Source: Prorocentrum cordatum (Eukaryota > Sar > Dinophyceae > Prorocentrales > Prorocentraceae). From it: DNA of 64,000 nucleotides. Positions 54,892 to 64,000 of the stretch are shown here, piece after piece (positions within the stretch are counted from its first letter, which is position 1; every line of letters begins with the position of its first letter). The stretch covers positions 251,001 through 315,000 of the forward strand of contig CAUYUJ010009857.1 in assembly GCA_963575745.1 (NCBI GenBank). The letters run 5' to 3'. The notes under the pieces are model-generated. The model saw only the letters and a program-made list of their open reading frames with translations. It ran no database searches and had not been told where the DNA came from. The position numbers and the translations under genes were made by a program.

Positions 54892-55310
54892 TTGCCTGCC
54901 ATCCAAGGAGATGCCGTCCTAGAGGCAGCAATGGAGGAGTTTCCGCCCGCTGTTCATGTAGACGATATGAGTGTTGAGGATGGAGGTGGCGTGGTAGTTC
55001 CCCCGGGCGAGCGTGGAGCATCGCGGCCACCGCAAGTGACGCGCACGCCGTTGCAGAGATCTTGGTTGGATGATGTATCGCATGGAATGCGCCGGCGCAG
55101 TGATATGTTGCGTAGGAGACTCGAGGCAGGTAGATCAGCATCAGTTGCGGAGGACGACGCCAGGAGATGTTTCACCATGCTCAGTCCCGGAACCAGGGCC
55201 CTAGACAGTAAGCCCATTGCCCGAGGCATGGGATAGCATTGGTACTGCGGGTGCAGGTGCGGATCAGAACAGGACAGCCAAACCACGCGAATCGCTCGTA
55301 GGATTCTGCA
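54892..55310 (+). pseudogene. Linker before reverse transcriptase of element B
   Basis: Frame 1 reads VHVDDMSVEDGGGVVVPPGE, then MRRRSDMLRRRLEAG and SVAEDDARRCFTMLSPG to a stop at 55236. Then RESLVGFCNEH follows. It resembles the acidic and Pro-rich linker that precedes the RT in this copia family. There is no catalytic motif. Confidence 0.35.
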
Positions 55311-56280
55311 ATGAGCATACCATCAACAAGACCCAGTCGTGGAAGAAATGGAAGAGTGCAAAATCTGGTATACCATCGAGAATCGGAAGGCGTCAGGTGC
55401 GAACTACGACGTGCGAGACACGACGAATGGGGAAAGTGGAGAAAGTTTAATGCAGCAGTACCCATAGGTCCTACAGAACTACAGAAGCTCTCGGATAGAG
55501 GAAATCGCGCGGTCCCGACACAATGGGTCGATATTGGTAAGAGCGCGAATCTTCGTAGAGCATGTGGGCCACCGGGTGCGCTCTCGCTTGGTCTGCGGGC
55601 GGAGTTGCCGACGTGTGAATTTGAAGGTTCAAGGTTGCTAATATCTTGGGGTGCAGGAGCGAACGAGACTCTGGCATGTGCCGACATTACTTCCGCGTGC
55701 TTCCAGGGGCGGGAACTCGACCGCCTCATGTTGCTCAAGCCACAATCAGATTTATTAGGAGTGGTCCCGGAGGGCGGAACGCTTATCGCCCGCGTGTCCG
55801 TCTTCGGTGCCCGTGACGCGGGTAAAGGTTCATGGGGGAAGAGGGGGCAACGTTGCAGGGCGCGTGGTTTGAGGGAGAATCGTAGTATGCCAGCTCTCTT
55901 CAGCATCGCAGATAGCGTGGGTGAGATCACGTTCGTGTTAGGCGCCCATGTGGATAACATCTTGTGGGCTGCGGACAACGAGAGCCAGGACTTTGTTGAT
56001 TCAGTACTGGCAGAGCTTGACATGCGAGAAGTGAAGTCGGGGGATTTCCGCTATTGTGGATTAGAAGCTGTCTAAGATGCGGATTGTACTGTTCACGTCG
56101 GTGCAGAAGGATGACGATGAGAAGGTTGAGGCCGCACCCCACCCCAGGAATAGTCCCCTTGCCATGAGATGTAATGAGGGAGGGGTATCCCAACTCAGGT
56201 CAGTCGTTGGAGCTCCATCATGGGTTACACGGCGATGCAGGCCAGGGCTACTTTATCGCGTGAGTCGATTACACAGGTGA
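55311..56280 (+). pseudogene. Reverse transcriptase of element B, VDN in place of VDD
   Basis: Frame 3 reads HDEWGKWRKFNAAVPIGPTE and VPTQWVDIGKSANLRR, then motif A ACADITSACFQGRELDR (catalytic Asp present), RVSVFGARDAGKGSWGK and motif C GAHVDNILWA. The second catalytic Asp is Asn (AAC at 55956-55958). LDMREVKSGDFRYCGLE follows. After a stop at 56073 a second frame continues with NEGGVSQLRSVVGAPSWVTR and RCRPGLLYRVSRL (family: LRSVVGxLxWIARQxRPDLSYRVSxLQ). The wording is that of a dinoflagellate copia RT. The Asn substitution and frameshift indicate it is inactive. Confidence 0.85.
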
Positions 56281-56389
56281 ACCGCGAAAAGGCTCTTCAT
56301 CTCAAGGAGGTGAAACGTGTCTTGGAAGAGGCATTGCAGTCTTCAGAAAGTTGACTTGTGTAAAATGAAGGTGCAGTTAAGTGGGGTAA

Positions 56390-57005
56390 GGGCATGATAG
56401 TTCTTGCAGGTCCCGACGCCAGCTGGGTAGGAGAGACCGACGTCGTTGAAGGTCAGCTTGAGTCATTCAGGTCACAGTGGGCTAGATTCAATGGTCTGGC
56501 CTGGCCTGGGTTTGTCGTGGGGGGCAGTGATCGTGGTCACCCTATATGTCTGTCGAATTAGGCCATCGGGCGTGTATGTACATCTGGCCTTCAGGCGGAG
56601 ACTTTGGCATGTTTTTGGGGTGTAGAGTCAGGTGTGCGCATCCGTGCCGCCGTCGCTGACGCTCGTGGCATGCTTGGTGCCGGGCGCAAGCTTTCTCCCG
56701 ATTGGGGGGAGATTTCTGCGATGACTAGGAGGCATCTGTGGATGACAGACTGCAACAGCTTGGAAGAGCATTTGAATGCGCCAACGGTAGGTAAGAGGAA
56801 GACAAGCGCTTGAGTATTGATCTTAGTAGTTTACGCCGAGATATATGGACCCGTGGACAAGGGGAAGTTGAGATCTCATGTCCCAGATTTTCCTGTGCCG
56901 GAATACAATGGGTCGACGCTGGCATTATGGCGGTGGATAGTCTTACAAAGGCCATGTCTAGTGATTCCTTATTCGATATCTTACGTATACCTATGGTATA
57001 ACACC
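56390..57005 (+). pseudogene. RNase H of element B
   Basis: Readable blocks in changing frames are VLAGPDASWVGETDVVEGQL (56400-56460; family VSDASxxxExExxxGxxxxxRSQ), GVRIRAAVADARGML, ISAMTRRHLWMTDCNSLEEHL (in part) and LSIDLSSLRRDIWTRGQ. The final IQWVDAGIMAVDSLTKAMSS corresponds to WIDTSxMxxDxLTKxM (56907-56966). Stops after 56540, at 56625 and at 56812 separate them. The domain would degrade RNA in the RNA-DNA hybrid. Confidence 0.75.
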
Positions 57006-57292
57006 GAACCCCGAGTCGGCGCTTAAGACAGCAAAGAAACAGCTTGCGAGGGCCAGACTGAACACTACTACGCCGCAGAAGTAATATCCGCAGTGAACAC
57101 TATCCTGACACAGGGAAGTGACGGCACTGAGTGAAGACCATCCTGCCTAAGAGGTGGTACTGGGCCGATGGGCCGCCTCTGACTCGTTCCCCAGCGGGGG
57201 CGCCTCCTGCTGCCCTCTGACGGCCTGCGAGTTTGTGGGCGCGATACGCCGCGCCCAAAAGGTCAGCTCTTGACAAAGTTTTACCTGTGTGA

Positions 57293-57392
57293 TAGTGTGT
57301 GTGCATGACACGTACGTGCGCCGCTCGCTGCCGTTTGACCCTTAGGGTGCTTTTTTGGGGCCAATACACAAAAACATCATCAATCACAGTGG
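57293..57392 (+). repeat. Terminal repeat of element B, right copy
   Basis: GTGTGTGCATGACACGTACG, then TGCGCCGCTCGCTGCCGTTT and GACCC match 48030-48135. It begins about 290 bases after the RNase H remnant. Confidence 0.5.
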
Positions 57393-58006
57393 TTGTCTGC
57401 ATCTGCGCGTGGAACGGGGTGCGTTCGCGCACGGCCGAACTGTGCGCTTTTACTTTTGCCATGCGTTCCAGTAGCCGATCGCCCTGTGCGAGCAACAAGT
57501 TTTTGAGAACAGCGTACTTTGGTTTATCCTCTTGGTTGTCCATCGCGCGCCGATGCTCAATCCGCAACTTGCAATCATCCCGTAGATCCGCATGTGCATC
57601 ATGGTAGTTATCGTCATCGTCGTTGTTGTGGCGATCGTCGTTGGCTCTATTTCTTGCCCACGTTGGCGTTTCCATTGCTGCTACCATGCCGTCGTGTATT
57701 TGTTTATGTGTTGGCGCTGGCGACGGCGAGTTTCGTAGGTGGATGTCCGTGATGATGGAAGTGACCATGGTCTGCCTGTTCCCCTGGGTAATGTCCTGCG
57801 CACTTATGACAGCCCTGCACACTGCCCTGCATACTACCCTGCACTCTGTCTGCGTGTTGTTCCGCCTGTTGCCCTGTCCCTGCTGGCCTGCCCCGCCCCT
57901 CCGCTGTCCCTTGTCTCCCTTTGGCCCCCCTTGCTCCCCTCACGCGTCTCCCCTCCCCTTTCTTCGCCCGCCTACTTATTTGGCTCGATCCACGTCCTCG
58001 GGCGAT
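57393..58006. other. Spacer upstream of the PPR gene
   Basis: Mixed sequence ending in a CT-rich stretch (57840-57990) before the PPR start codon. A minus-strand frame to 57822 has no motif. No gene is seen. Confidence 0.4.
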
Positions 58007-58285
58007 GGGGCTCCAGATCCCCATGCTGGACATCCACAGAGGATCTCGACCAGGCGCCTCGTCCCTCGAGGAGTCTATAAAGAAATGCGGGAAGGCACGA
58101 CAGTGGAACACCGCGTTACATCTGCTCCGCGATGCGTTCCAACTAAAGACGGAAATCAGCAGAGTCCATTACACTGCGACTGTCAGCACATGCGGGAAAA
58201 GCAGTCAGTGGCAATGGGCACTGTCGCTCCTCAGCGAAATTATTGAAACGAAGTTGGAGCCCGATGCCAGTAGCCTCTCTGAATT
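58007..58285 (+). CDS. PPR gene, upstream exon-like segment with two repeats
   Basis: The ATG at 58007 opens a frame reading SLEESIKKCGKARQWNTALH, then a repeat ending HYTATVSTCGKSSQWQWALS and ETKLEPD. These are two 35-residue PPR units, the second with Thr at position 5 and Asp at position 35. After LEPD (58257-58265) the repeat pattern stops and the frame drifts to a stop at 58386. The next repeat begins at 59018, so 58266-59017 is probably an intron or a separate N-terminal region. The splice sites were not resolved. Confidence 0.6.
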
Positions 58286-58723
58286 TGGTTTTACTTCTAG
58301 GGCCCCCCGCGGAGCCCAGGGGCGAACCCAGCCAAGGCCTGTTATCACACACAGCGCATCCGGCTTAAAGTCAATGTCGCGAGCATAGCTCTGCAAACGG
58401 CGGGGCACCTCTGCCGCGAAATTCCTCTTGGCGCGTCGGTCACGACCCAGCCAATGTTAGGACCCCCGTCCTGAGCTGTGGACCCGTCGAACGTTCTTCA
58501 CAATGGTGCCAAGATGTCCGCAGCTTTCTGAAGACACGAAGGCTTCGCGCTCCTCGCGTCGGAAGGGGTCCAGCGCCGCCTCAGGAACCCCCGTGGACAT
58601 CCGACTGTTTATGGCTTGGGTCGTTTGTCGTTCCTCCACTTCAGCCCCCATGCGCCCCCAGTTCTGGGGCATCATCGTGTTTTCTCGACTCTCCCCCTTG
58701 GCTCCCCGGGCCTTGTGCAGATC

Positions 58724-60550
58724 ATGCCCTTGCCCTCGGCTGCGCTCCGGCTGCGGTCTCCAGCTGATGCGCCTCCTGCGGTGACTCTGTTGCTGCTCTG
58801 GCTGGTGTTCGCCTTCCTGCGGCCCTGCTCCTGCTGTTGCTGCTTCTACTTGTGCAATTGCTGGTTTAACACCCTCCTGCTCCTGCTGCTGCTGCTGCTG
58901 CTGCTGCGAATCGTGTCATCGGAGAAGAGCAAGGTGCCCCGCTCCGAGGCGAACCATCCCATCTGCAGTGCGCTTTCCCCGACAGTGCCTTCCGCGGATT
59001 CAGTCAACAGGTTTATCCTGGTCAGCTACAATGCTGCGATCAGCGCGTGCGAGAGAGGTGAGCAGTGGCAGCGGGCTTTAGGGCTGCTCAGCGAGGCGTC
59101 GGAGAATTATATTGAGCCCGACGTCTTCAGCTACAGCGCTGCAATCAGCGCGTGTGGAAAATGTGAGCAGTGGCAGCGGGCTGTAGGTCTGCTAAGCAAG
59201 ATGTGGGAGGCAAAGGTGAAGGCCAACGTCTTTAGCTACAACGGGGGGATCAGTGCGTGCGAGAAAGGCGGCCAGTGGCAGCGGGCTCTAGCGCTGCTCA
59301 GCGAGATGGGGGAGGCGAGGATGGAGCCCAGCGTCGTGAGCTACAGTGCTGCGATCAGCGCATGCGATAAAGGCGAGCAGTGGCAGCGGGCTCTGGCGCT
59401 GCTAAGCGAGGCCATGGAGGCGACGTGGGAGCCAGACGTCTTCAGCTACAACGCTGCAATCAGCGCGTGCGCGAACGGTGAGCGGTGGCAGTGTGCTCTG
59501 ACTTTGCTAAGCGAGACGTGGGAGGCGAGATGCAGGCACAACGTCATCAGCTACAGTGCTGGGATAAACGCGTGCGCGAAGGGCGAGCAGTGGCAGCGGG
59601 CGCTGGCACTGCTCAGCGAGATGCGGCAGGTGAGATTACAGCCCGAGATCGTTAGCTACAGCAGTGCAGTCAGCGCCTGCGCGAAAGGTGAGCAGTGGCA
59701 GTGGGCTCTGGGGATGCTTCGCGAGATGTGGGCGGCAAGGATGGGGCCTAACGTCGTCAGCTACAACGCTGCAATCAGCGCGTGCGGGAAATGTAAACAG
59801 TGGCAGCACGCTTTAGGGCTGTTCAGCGAGATGTGGGAAGTGACATTGAAGCCTGACGTTGTGAGCTTAAGCACTATGATTAGCGCGTGCGCGAACGGTG
59901 AGCAGTGGCAGCAGGCTCTGGCGCTGCTGAGAGAGATGCGGGAGGCAACATTGAGGCCCAACGACGTCAGCTACAACGCTGGGATCAGCGCCTGCGCGAA
60001 GGACGGGCAGTGGCAGTGGGCTCTGGTGCTGCTCGGCGAGATGTGGCAAGCGACGTTGGAGCGCGATATCATCTCTACAACTTATTTTGGGCAGCGCGTG
60101 CCAGTAACACAGCGCCTTAGCCCCTCCTCCTCCTCCTCCTCCTCCTCATCCTCCTCCTCCTCCTCCCCCTCCTCCTCCTCCTCCACCTCCTCCTCCTCTT
60201 CCTCCACCTCCTCCTCGCTTCTCCTTCTTGGGACTACGAGTTTCCTGGGCACTTCCTTGACGACGGCACTTGGCCACGCCATTTCAAGGACCGTGCATTT
60301 CTGGCAGCCGACTCATTCAGGTGGTCTGTTGTGGGGGAGTGTTTGCGTTGACAAGGACCTTCAAAGAGCAAGTCGCCTCGGCAGCTCTACCATGGCCCGG
60401 GCTTCTGGGGGCGTCTCCGAGCCTCCCGAGCCTGAAGCTGCCCACTTCTCGCGGCTCCTGCCCTCCAGACGCTCTCCCGACAGGGTTCGGAGCCCAGCCG
60501 GGCCCAGCGAGGGGCTCCCGAGAGGGCCACAGCGCGCGCCCATCACTTAG
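58724..60550 (+). CDS. Pentatricopeptide-repeat (PPR) protein, ten repeats
   Basis: From the first in-frame ATG (58724) the frame encodes a hydrophobic N-terminus with two Leu-rich stretches. These could be a signal or plastid-targeting leader, or intron read through. Ten perfect-length 35-residue P-type PPR units then occupy 59018-60067, with consensus VVSYNAAISACAKGEQWQRA followed by LALLSEMWEA. After a degenerate eleventh start (DIISTTYF) comes a Ser-rich run encoded by a CTC array (60123-60215) and an unassigned tail to TAG at 60548. PPR proteins bind single-stranded RNA one base per repeat, usually in mitochondria or plastids, for RNA processing or stability. No DYW or SMR domain is seen. 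Repeats are very similar at the DNA level, indicating recent duplication. Confidence 0.85.
   Translation: MPLPSAALRLRSPADAPPAVTLLLLWLVFAFLRPCSCCCCFYLCNCWFNTLLLLLLLLLLLRIVSSEKSKVPRSEANHPICSALSPTVPSADSVNRFILVSYNAAISACERGEQWQRALGLLSEASENYIEPDVFSYSAAISACGKCEQWQRAVGLLSKMWEAKVKANVFSYNGGISACEKGGQWQRALALLSEMGEARMEPSVVSYSAAISACDKGEQWQRALALLSEAMEATWEPDVFSYNAAISACANGERWQCALTLLSETWEARCRHNVISYSAGINACAKGEQWQRALALLSEMRQVRLQPEIVSYSSAVSACAKGEQWQWALGMLREMWAARMGPNVVSYNAAISACGKCKQWQHALGLFSEMWEVTLKPDVVSLSTMISACANGEQWQQALALLREMREATLRPNDVSYNAGISACAKDGQWQWALVLLGEMWQATLERDIISTTYFGQRVPVTQRLSPSSSSSSSSSSSSSSPSSSSSTSSSSSSTSSSLLLLGTTSFLGTSLTTALGHAISRTVHFWQPTHSGGLLWGSVCVDKDLQRASRLGSSTMARASGGVSEPPEPEAAHFSRLLPSRRSPDRVRSPAGPSEGLPRGPQRAPIT
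60123..60216. repeat. (CTC)n array inside the PPR frame
   Basis: CTC triplets with few interruptions encode poly-Ser. It may lie in the 3' UTR if the protein ends after the repeats through an upstream stop in another splice form. Confidence 0.9.
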
Positions 60551-61280
60551 GAGTTCCTTCGTCTTGGAAAACAAACCAGGGCATCAGGCTGGGAGGATCT
60601 GTCATGGCCAGAGGTTGCGCCGACACGTTGCGTTATAGGTTAGAGAAATCGGCAAGCGATGCGACTCCTCTTTCGTGGAAAGTAGTCCACGGAACCCTCA
60701 TGGCGGTTCCCCAGGCTCCCAGGCGCTCCTCTGAGCCCCTCGCTCCTCGCCTCTCTCTCTTCTTGCCCCTTGCTCCTCGCACTCCTCGTTGCTTGCACCT
60801 CTCTCTCGTCTCCCTCCTCTCTACAAGCTCGTTCCTCCCCCCTCGCATCTCCCTCCTGCCAGCCCTCGCGACCCCACGAGGGCCTCAACATCTTTCCTCC
60901 TGACTTGCTGCCCCTCTATAGCGGCAGAGCTGCCCTCCTCGACTAGCCCCCATGAGGGGAAGCGGATTCCAAACAGAGTGCTGCGGGGGCGGGGGGGGGA
61001 AAAACAAAATCCTGACTTGCTGCCCCTCGCTCCTCCTTATCCCTGCTTGCTTCTTGGTCGCCTCTCCCTTCTCGCTGCTCGGGTCCCGTGCCCGACGTCA
61101 TCATGAAGGCTTTGGAAGCATTTCCGCCATCACATCACATGCCAGTTCGAACAGATTTCGTGGACGGTAGTCCCTGATTCATTCCTAGTCTGTTTATTCA
61201 AGAGGCTTACGCCACTTCTGGCGACCCCAAGACGAAGTTCGGAGCCCATGGAGATTGCTAGGGCGAGGTAGGGGCTAGAA
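60551..61280. other. Spacer with CT-rich tract
   Basis: CTCGCTCCTCGC-type pyrimidine-rich sequence lies at 60715-60860, and TGACTTGCTGCCCCTC recurs at 60901 and 61013. No gene is seen. Confidence 0.45.
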
Positions 61281-61800
61281 GGTTACATGACGAGATGGGT
61301 TTCGGGCGTTTTGGGCTTGGATATCCTTGCAAGTCTCCCCCAGGTCTCTCCTCCTCTGACAGGGTATTGGGAGCGTCTTGGAGGCACGGGGGGGGGTCTC
61401 TTGAAGTGGGCCTTTTTGGGCCCTCTGGGATCTTCGTGGGGGCCTCTTGGGAGCATGTCGGAGTGTCTTGGGGGCCATCTTGTGGGGGAGGGCTCCCGAG
61501 GCCTTGTCAATATCCCGCTCTTTCGCTTCTCGTCTTGAGGGCCACTCGGGCTGTCGCGGCGCGCTCTTGGGTCGTCTCCGGGCTCTTGGGGGCCTCTGGA
61601 GACGCCTTGACCAGGTTTTGGGGCATTCTCGGGCCGTCCGTCGGCTTTCAGAAGTTGTTGAATGCAAACCTGCGCAAGTCGTTCTAACACTTTATGGAAA
61701 CCATAGGTTTTGCCTCTGGAGGAGTTCTTGGGGGTCCGCTGGAAGGGTTCTCGGGGCGTCTCGGGAGGCGCTTGGGTCGTTTTGGGTCAATCCTAAGTGT
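61281..61800. repeat. GGGCCTCTTGGG-type short repeats, plus orientation
   Basis: Blocks such as GGGGGCCTCTTGGGAGC and CTTGGGGGCC recur at 15-30-base spacing. They are the reverse complement of the pattern at 62170-63740. Plus and minus frames stay open, which is compositional. Confidence 0.65.
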
Positions 61801-62169
61801 GTGAAGCTTCTCCGACGTGTTGAAGCCCTTCTTGGGTGGTCTTGGAAGGCAGCTCGGATTGGAGTGGATTCGGATGATCCGAGGGCCCAGGAGGTACGTT
61901 GGCGCCCCTCCCCCCTGGAAGGAGAGTTTGGACCCCTAGGGAGGGGCAACTCGGGAGGGTGGGCAGCCAAATCTCGCCCGCCTTATCACCCCCGGCAAGC
62001 GGGGGTCGGCGGATTTTGCAAAGCCTGGCGCAGCGTGTGCAGGAAAGGTGGACGCCCGGGTGTCTTAAGCTGCCCTGGCGCTTTCCAGGCGCCCCCGGGG
62101 CGCTCCGTGCTCCGCAAAGGCCACTAGACCGTCTGAGAGGGCACCAAGACGGCGCCAGATATGATCTTT
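61801..62169. other. Spacer between inverted repeat fields
   Basis: Mixed GC-rich sequence with GGCGCCCCTCCCCCCTGGAA and CAGGCGCCCCCGGGGCGC (62088, short palindrome CGCCCCCGGGGCG). No gene is seen. Confidence 0.4.
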
Positions 62170-63740
62170 TCAAGAAGGCCAAAGAACGCCCCAAGGCGGC
62201 CCCATATTGACCTCCCGACAGTCCGAGGTGCCCCCAGCGTGCCCCAAGACGGCTCGAAGGGACCCTGGAGAGAGCTTCCAAGAGGAAGAACTCCTGACCT
62301 TTTCAAGGCTTTTGAATCATTTAGGGCACTCGTTTCTGTCGGGCCTCCGATCGCCCACGAGCCGAGAGACTGTCTGGGAGGCCCCAAGGAGGGCCTCAAG
62401 ACTGCCCAACAGGGCTCCAAGACGGTCCAAGTATCTCCCGAGACGGTCCGCGAGGCCGCCAAAATTGCCACAGCACGGGCTCAAGGCGGACCAGGAACGG
62501 ACCAATTTTACCCCAAGGCGCCCGCCGAACTTTCCCTGATCCCCCAAGACAGCTCCCATTGGTCCCAAGGGCTTCCTGGATGGCTCCAGGAGGCCTGGGA
62601 GGGCCCCATGGGAGTCCAAGACGTCCCAAAGGAGGCTCCAAGAAGGCCGCAGGAGACTCCCAAGACGGCCCCAAGGTATCCTTGAAGCCTCTCGGCAGCA
62701 TGCCCACCGTCACGCCAGTTCCTGCAGACTTCGAGGACGCAGTCTGGGTCAGCTGTAGTCTAGGCTACAACGCAGGGGGTCGCGCGTGCGGGAGGGGCCG
62801 GAGACCCGATGGCCCAAAACCAGCCCCGGCGGGCCCCGGGGTCTCCAGGAGAACTTCTGAGGGCCCCACTACGGCCCAAGATGGCCCGAGACGCCCCCAG
62901 ACGGTCCAAAAGGTCGCCAACATGGCTTTCAGACGGGTGCCGGAAGACGGCCCAAGAGGGCTCCGAGAGGCCTCCAAGCCGAGAGGCCAAAGTTATCGAT
63001 TTCCCTTACAGGGTTTAAGCGTTCTCGCTTTTTCGGAGTCTCCACGCTTCAAGCTGGCCGCAGGGCCCCCAAGATCGCGCCAAGATGGCGCAATAGGCAT
63101 CCAAGAGAGCTCCCAGACAGCCCACGAGGGCCCCAAGATGGCCCAAGATGTTCCCAAGACGGCCCAAGACGGCCCCACGAGGGCCGAACGAGGGGGAACT
63201 CGAAGTAACATTTCGCGCCCTCCGCTCCAGGATGATCTCAGAAACCGCCAGCTAGCCCCGAAGAGGCGCCCCAGACGCCCAAGAAGGCCCCACAGTGCTG
63301 GAAGACGGCCCAAGAGGGCTCGAAGAGGCCCCCAAGAAGGGCCCCGAGAGGCCCAAATCATTGCTTTCCCTCAGGTTTTTGAAGGGTTTCAGCGTTCTCG
63401 CTTTTTCGGAGTCTCCACGCTCCAGGCTGGCCACAGGGCCCCCAAGATCGCGCCAATATGACCCAAAAGGTTCCTGAGAGAGCTCCCAGACAGCCCAAGA
63501 GGGCTCCAAGACGGCCCAAGAGATCCCCAAGACGGCTCAAGACGAGCTCCCAGACAGCCCACGAGGGCCCCAAGACGGCCCAATTGGTCCACAAGACGGC
63601 CCAACACGGCCCCAAGAGGGCCGAACGAGGGGGAACTCGAACTGCGAGTTCGGGCCCTCCGCTCCAGGATGATCCCCGAAACCGCCAGCTGGCCCCCAAC
63701 AGGCGCCCCCCAAGAGGCCCAAATCAGGTCCCAAGATACC
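62170..63740. repeat. CCCAAGACGGCC-type repeats, minus-type orientation, with a 0.4-kb tandem duplication
   Basis: CCAAGACGGCCC, CCAAGAGGGC and CCCCAAG blocks recur throughout. A larger duplication carries GCGTTCTCGCTTTTTCGGAG (63019 and 63390), CAAGATCGCGCCAA, GAACGAGGGGGAACTCGAA (63187 and 63627) and GCTCCAGGATGAT (63225 and 63661). Long open frames across it look non-coding. Confidence 0.8.
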
Positions 63741-63832
63741 CTCGAGAGGCCGCAAGACACCCCCAAACCGCTTCCAAGAGGTTTCCGAGGGAAGGTCTCT
63801 CAGAGAGCTCTAGGACCGCGCCGGCCACCCAG

Positions 63833-63864
63833 GAAAATAAGGCGCCCATGCGCCTCTTATTTTC
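63833..63864. repeat. Hairpin with 2-base bulge
   Basis: GAAAATAAGGCGC and GCGCC-TC-TTATTTTC form a 13-bp stem around CCAT. Its AT-rich base contrasts with the GC-rich flanks. The remainder to 64000 shows nothing recognisable. Confidence 0.55.
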
Positions 63865-64000
63865 ACCCCTCTTTTGCAAAGGCTCTGGTCTGAATGGGCG
63901 ACTCGTCCGGGAGTTCTTTCTGAGAGTGCTCCGGACAGGCTGGCCAATGTGGGCATGCTTCGCAGTGCTCTCGATGTTCTCCCCGCGCATCTTCCGACCT

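Larger units (their letters stand above)
48030..57392 (+). mobile_element. Ty1/copia-like retroelement (element B), degenerate
   Basis: Gag, zinc ribbon plus protease, reverse transcriptase and RNase H lie in order on the plus strand over 9.4 kb. They are enclosed by about 100-base direct repeats at 48030-48135 and 57293-57392. The family differs from element A: gag has FHAWDFRAE, protease has DEGC and the RT has the WVDIGKSANLRR type. No integrase could be recognised between protease and RT, although copia order would put it there. Stops and frame changes make it inactive. Confidence 0.65.

Noticed and set aside
48030-57392. Firm LTR call for the element B flanking repeats
   Set aside because: A partial relative of the same sequence occurs at 18055 without any element, so the repeat could be dispersed. 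It is reported only as LTR-like.
57976-57989. TTATTTGGCTCGAT just upstream of the PPR start as a spliced-leader relic
   Set aside because: Only eight consecutive bases match the leader, which is expected about once by chance in this window.
62559-63461. 300-codon frame rich in Pro, Arg and Gln
   Set aside because: It runs through the CCAAGACGGCC repeats and the tandem duplication, and no domain or composition supports coding.

Overview
The window looks like nuclear DNA of a dinoflagellate. It is GC-rich overall and packed with tri-, tetra- and pentanucleotide arrays and minisatellites. It carries degenerate retroelements whose gag, integrase and reverse transcriptase sequences resemble the Ty1/copia families of core dinoflagellate genomes, and one pentatricopeptide-repeat (PPR) gene with the QWQRALALLSEM-type repeat typical of that group. 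I cannot name the species. No rRNA, tRNA, snRNA, CRISPR array or bacterial-type operon was recognised.

Layout. 1-2704 is the 3' part of a LINE: reverse transcriptase, 3' UTR and A12 tail, with its 5' end outside the window. 2705-5281 is non-coding and includes a TTTAGC/TTAGC satellite and pyrimidine tracts. 5282-16960 is a long, decayed Ty1/copia-like element (element A) bounded by diverged direct repeats that each carry a hairpin. Its order is gag N-domain, gag with zinc knuckle, protease, a dUTPase domain, a DNA-methyltransferase-like domain, integrase, reverse transcriptase, RNase H.

16961-44715 is about 28 kb of repeats with almost no recognisable genes: arrays of ACT, GTT, GAT, CAT, CTC, TGCG, GTAT and TGTAA; a 2.3-kb GGATTCCTCA minisatellite; a homogeneous 101-bp satellite; and several arrays built on a GTGGCCCCATAGGAGCTCCACCGAAGG-like core, bracketed by recurring head and tail motifs. 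Inside are a LINE C-terminal fragment (32515-32990), a captured exon-like fragment on the minus strand (34498-34716) and an AT-rich island (36666-37560).

44716-48029 holds no confident gene but has a cluster of TGACCCGGGT sites. 48030-57392 is a second Ty1/copia-like element (element B): gag, zinc-ribbon plus DEGC-type protease, several unassigned reading frames, reverse transcriptase and RNase H. 58007-60550 is the PPR gene, the only candidate host gene with an intact domain array. 60560-64000 is dominated by short GGCCCAAGACGGCCC-type repeats in opposite orientations.

Both copia-like elements are dead copies. They have in-frame stops and frameshifts, and each has lost a catalytic residue of the reverse transcriptase (VGD in A, VDN in B, instead of VDD). 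Several frameshifts sit in homopolymers, so some may be assembly errors rather than decay.
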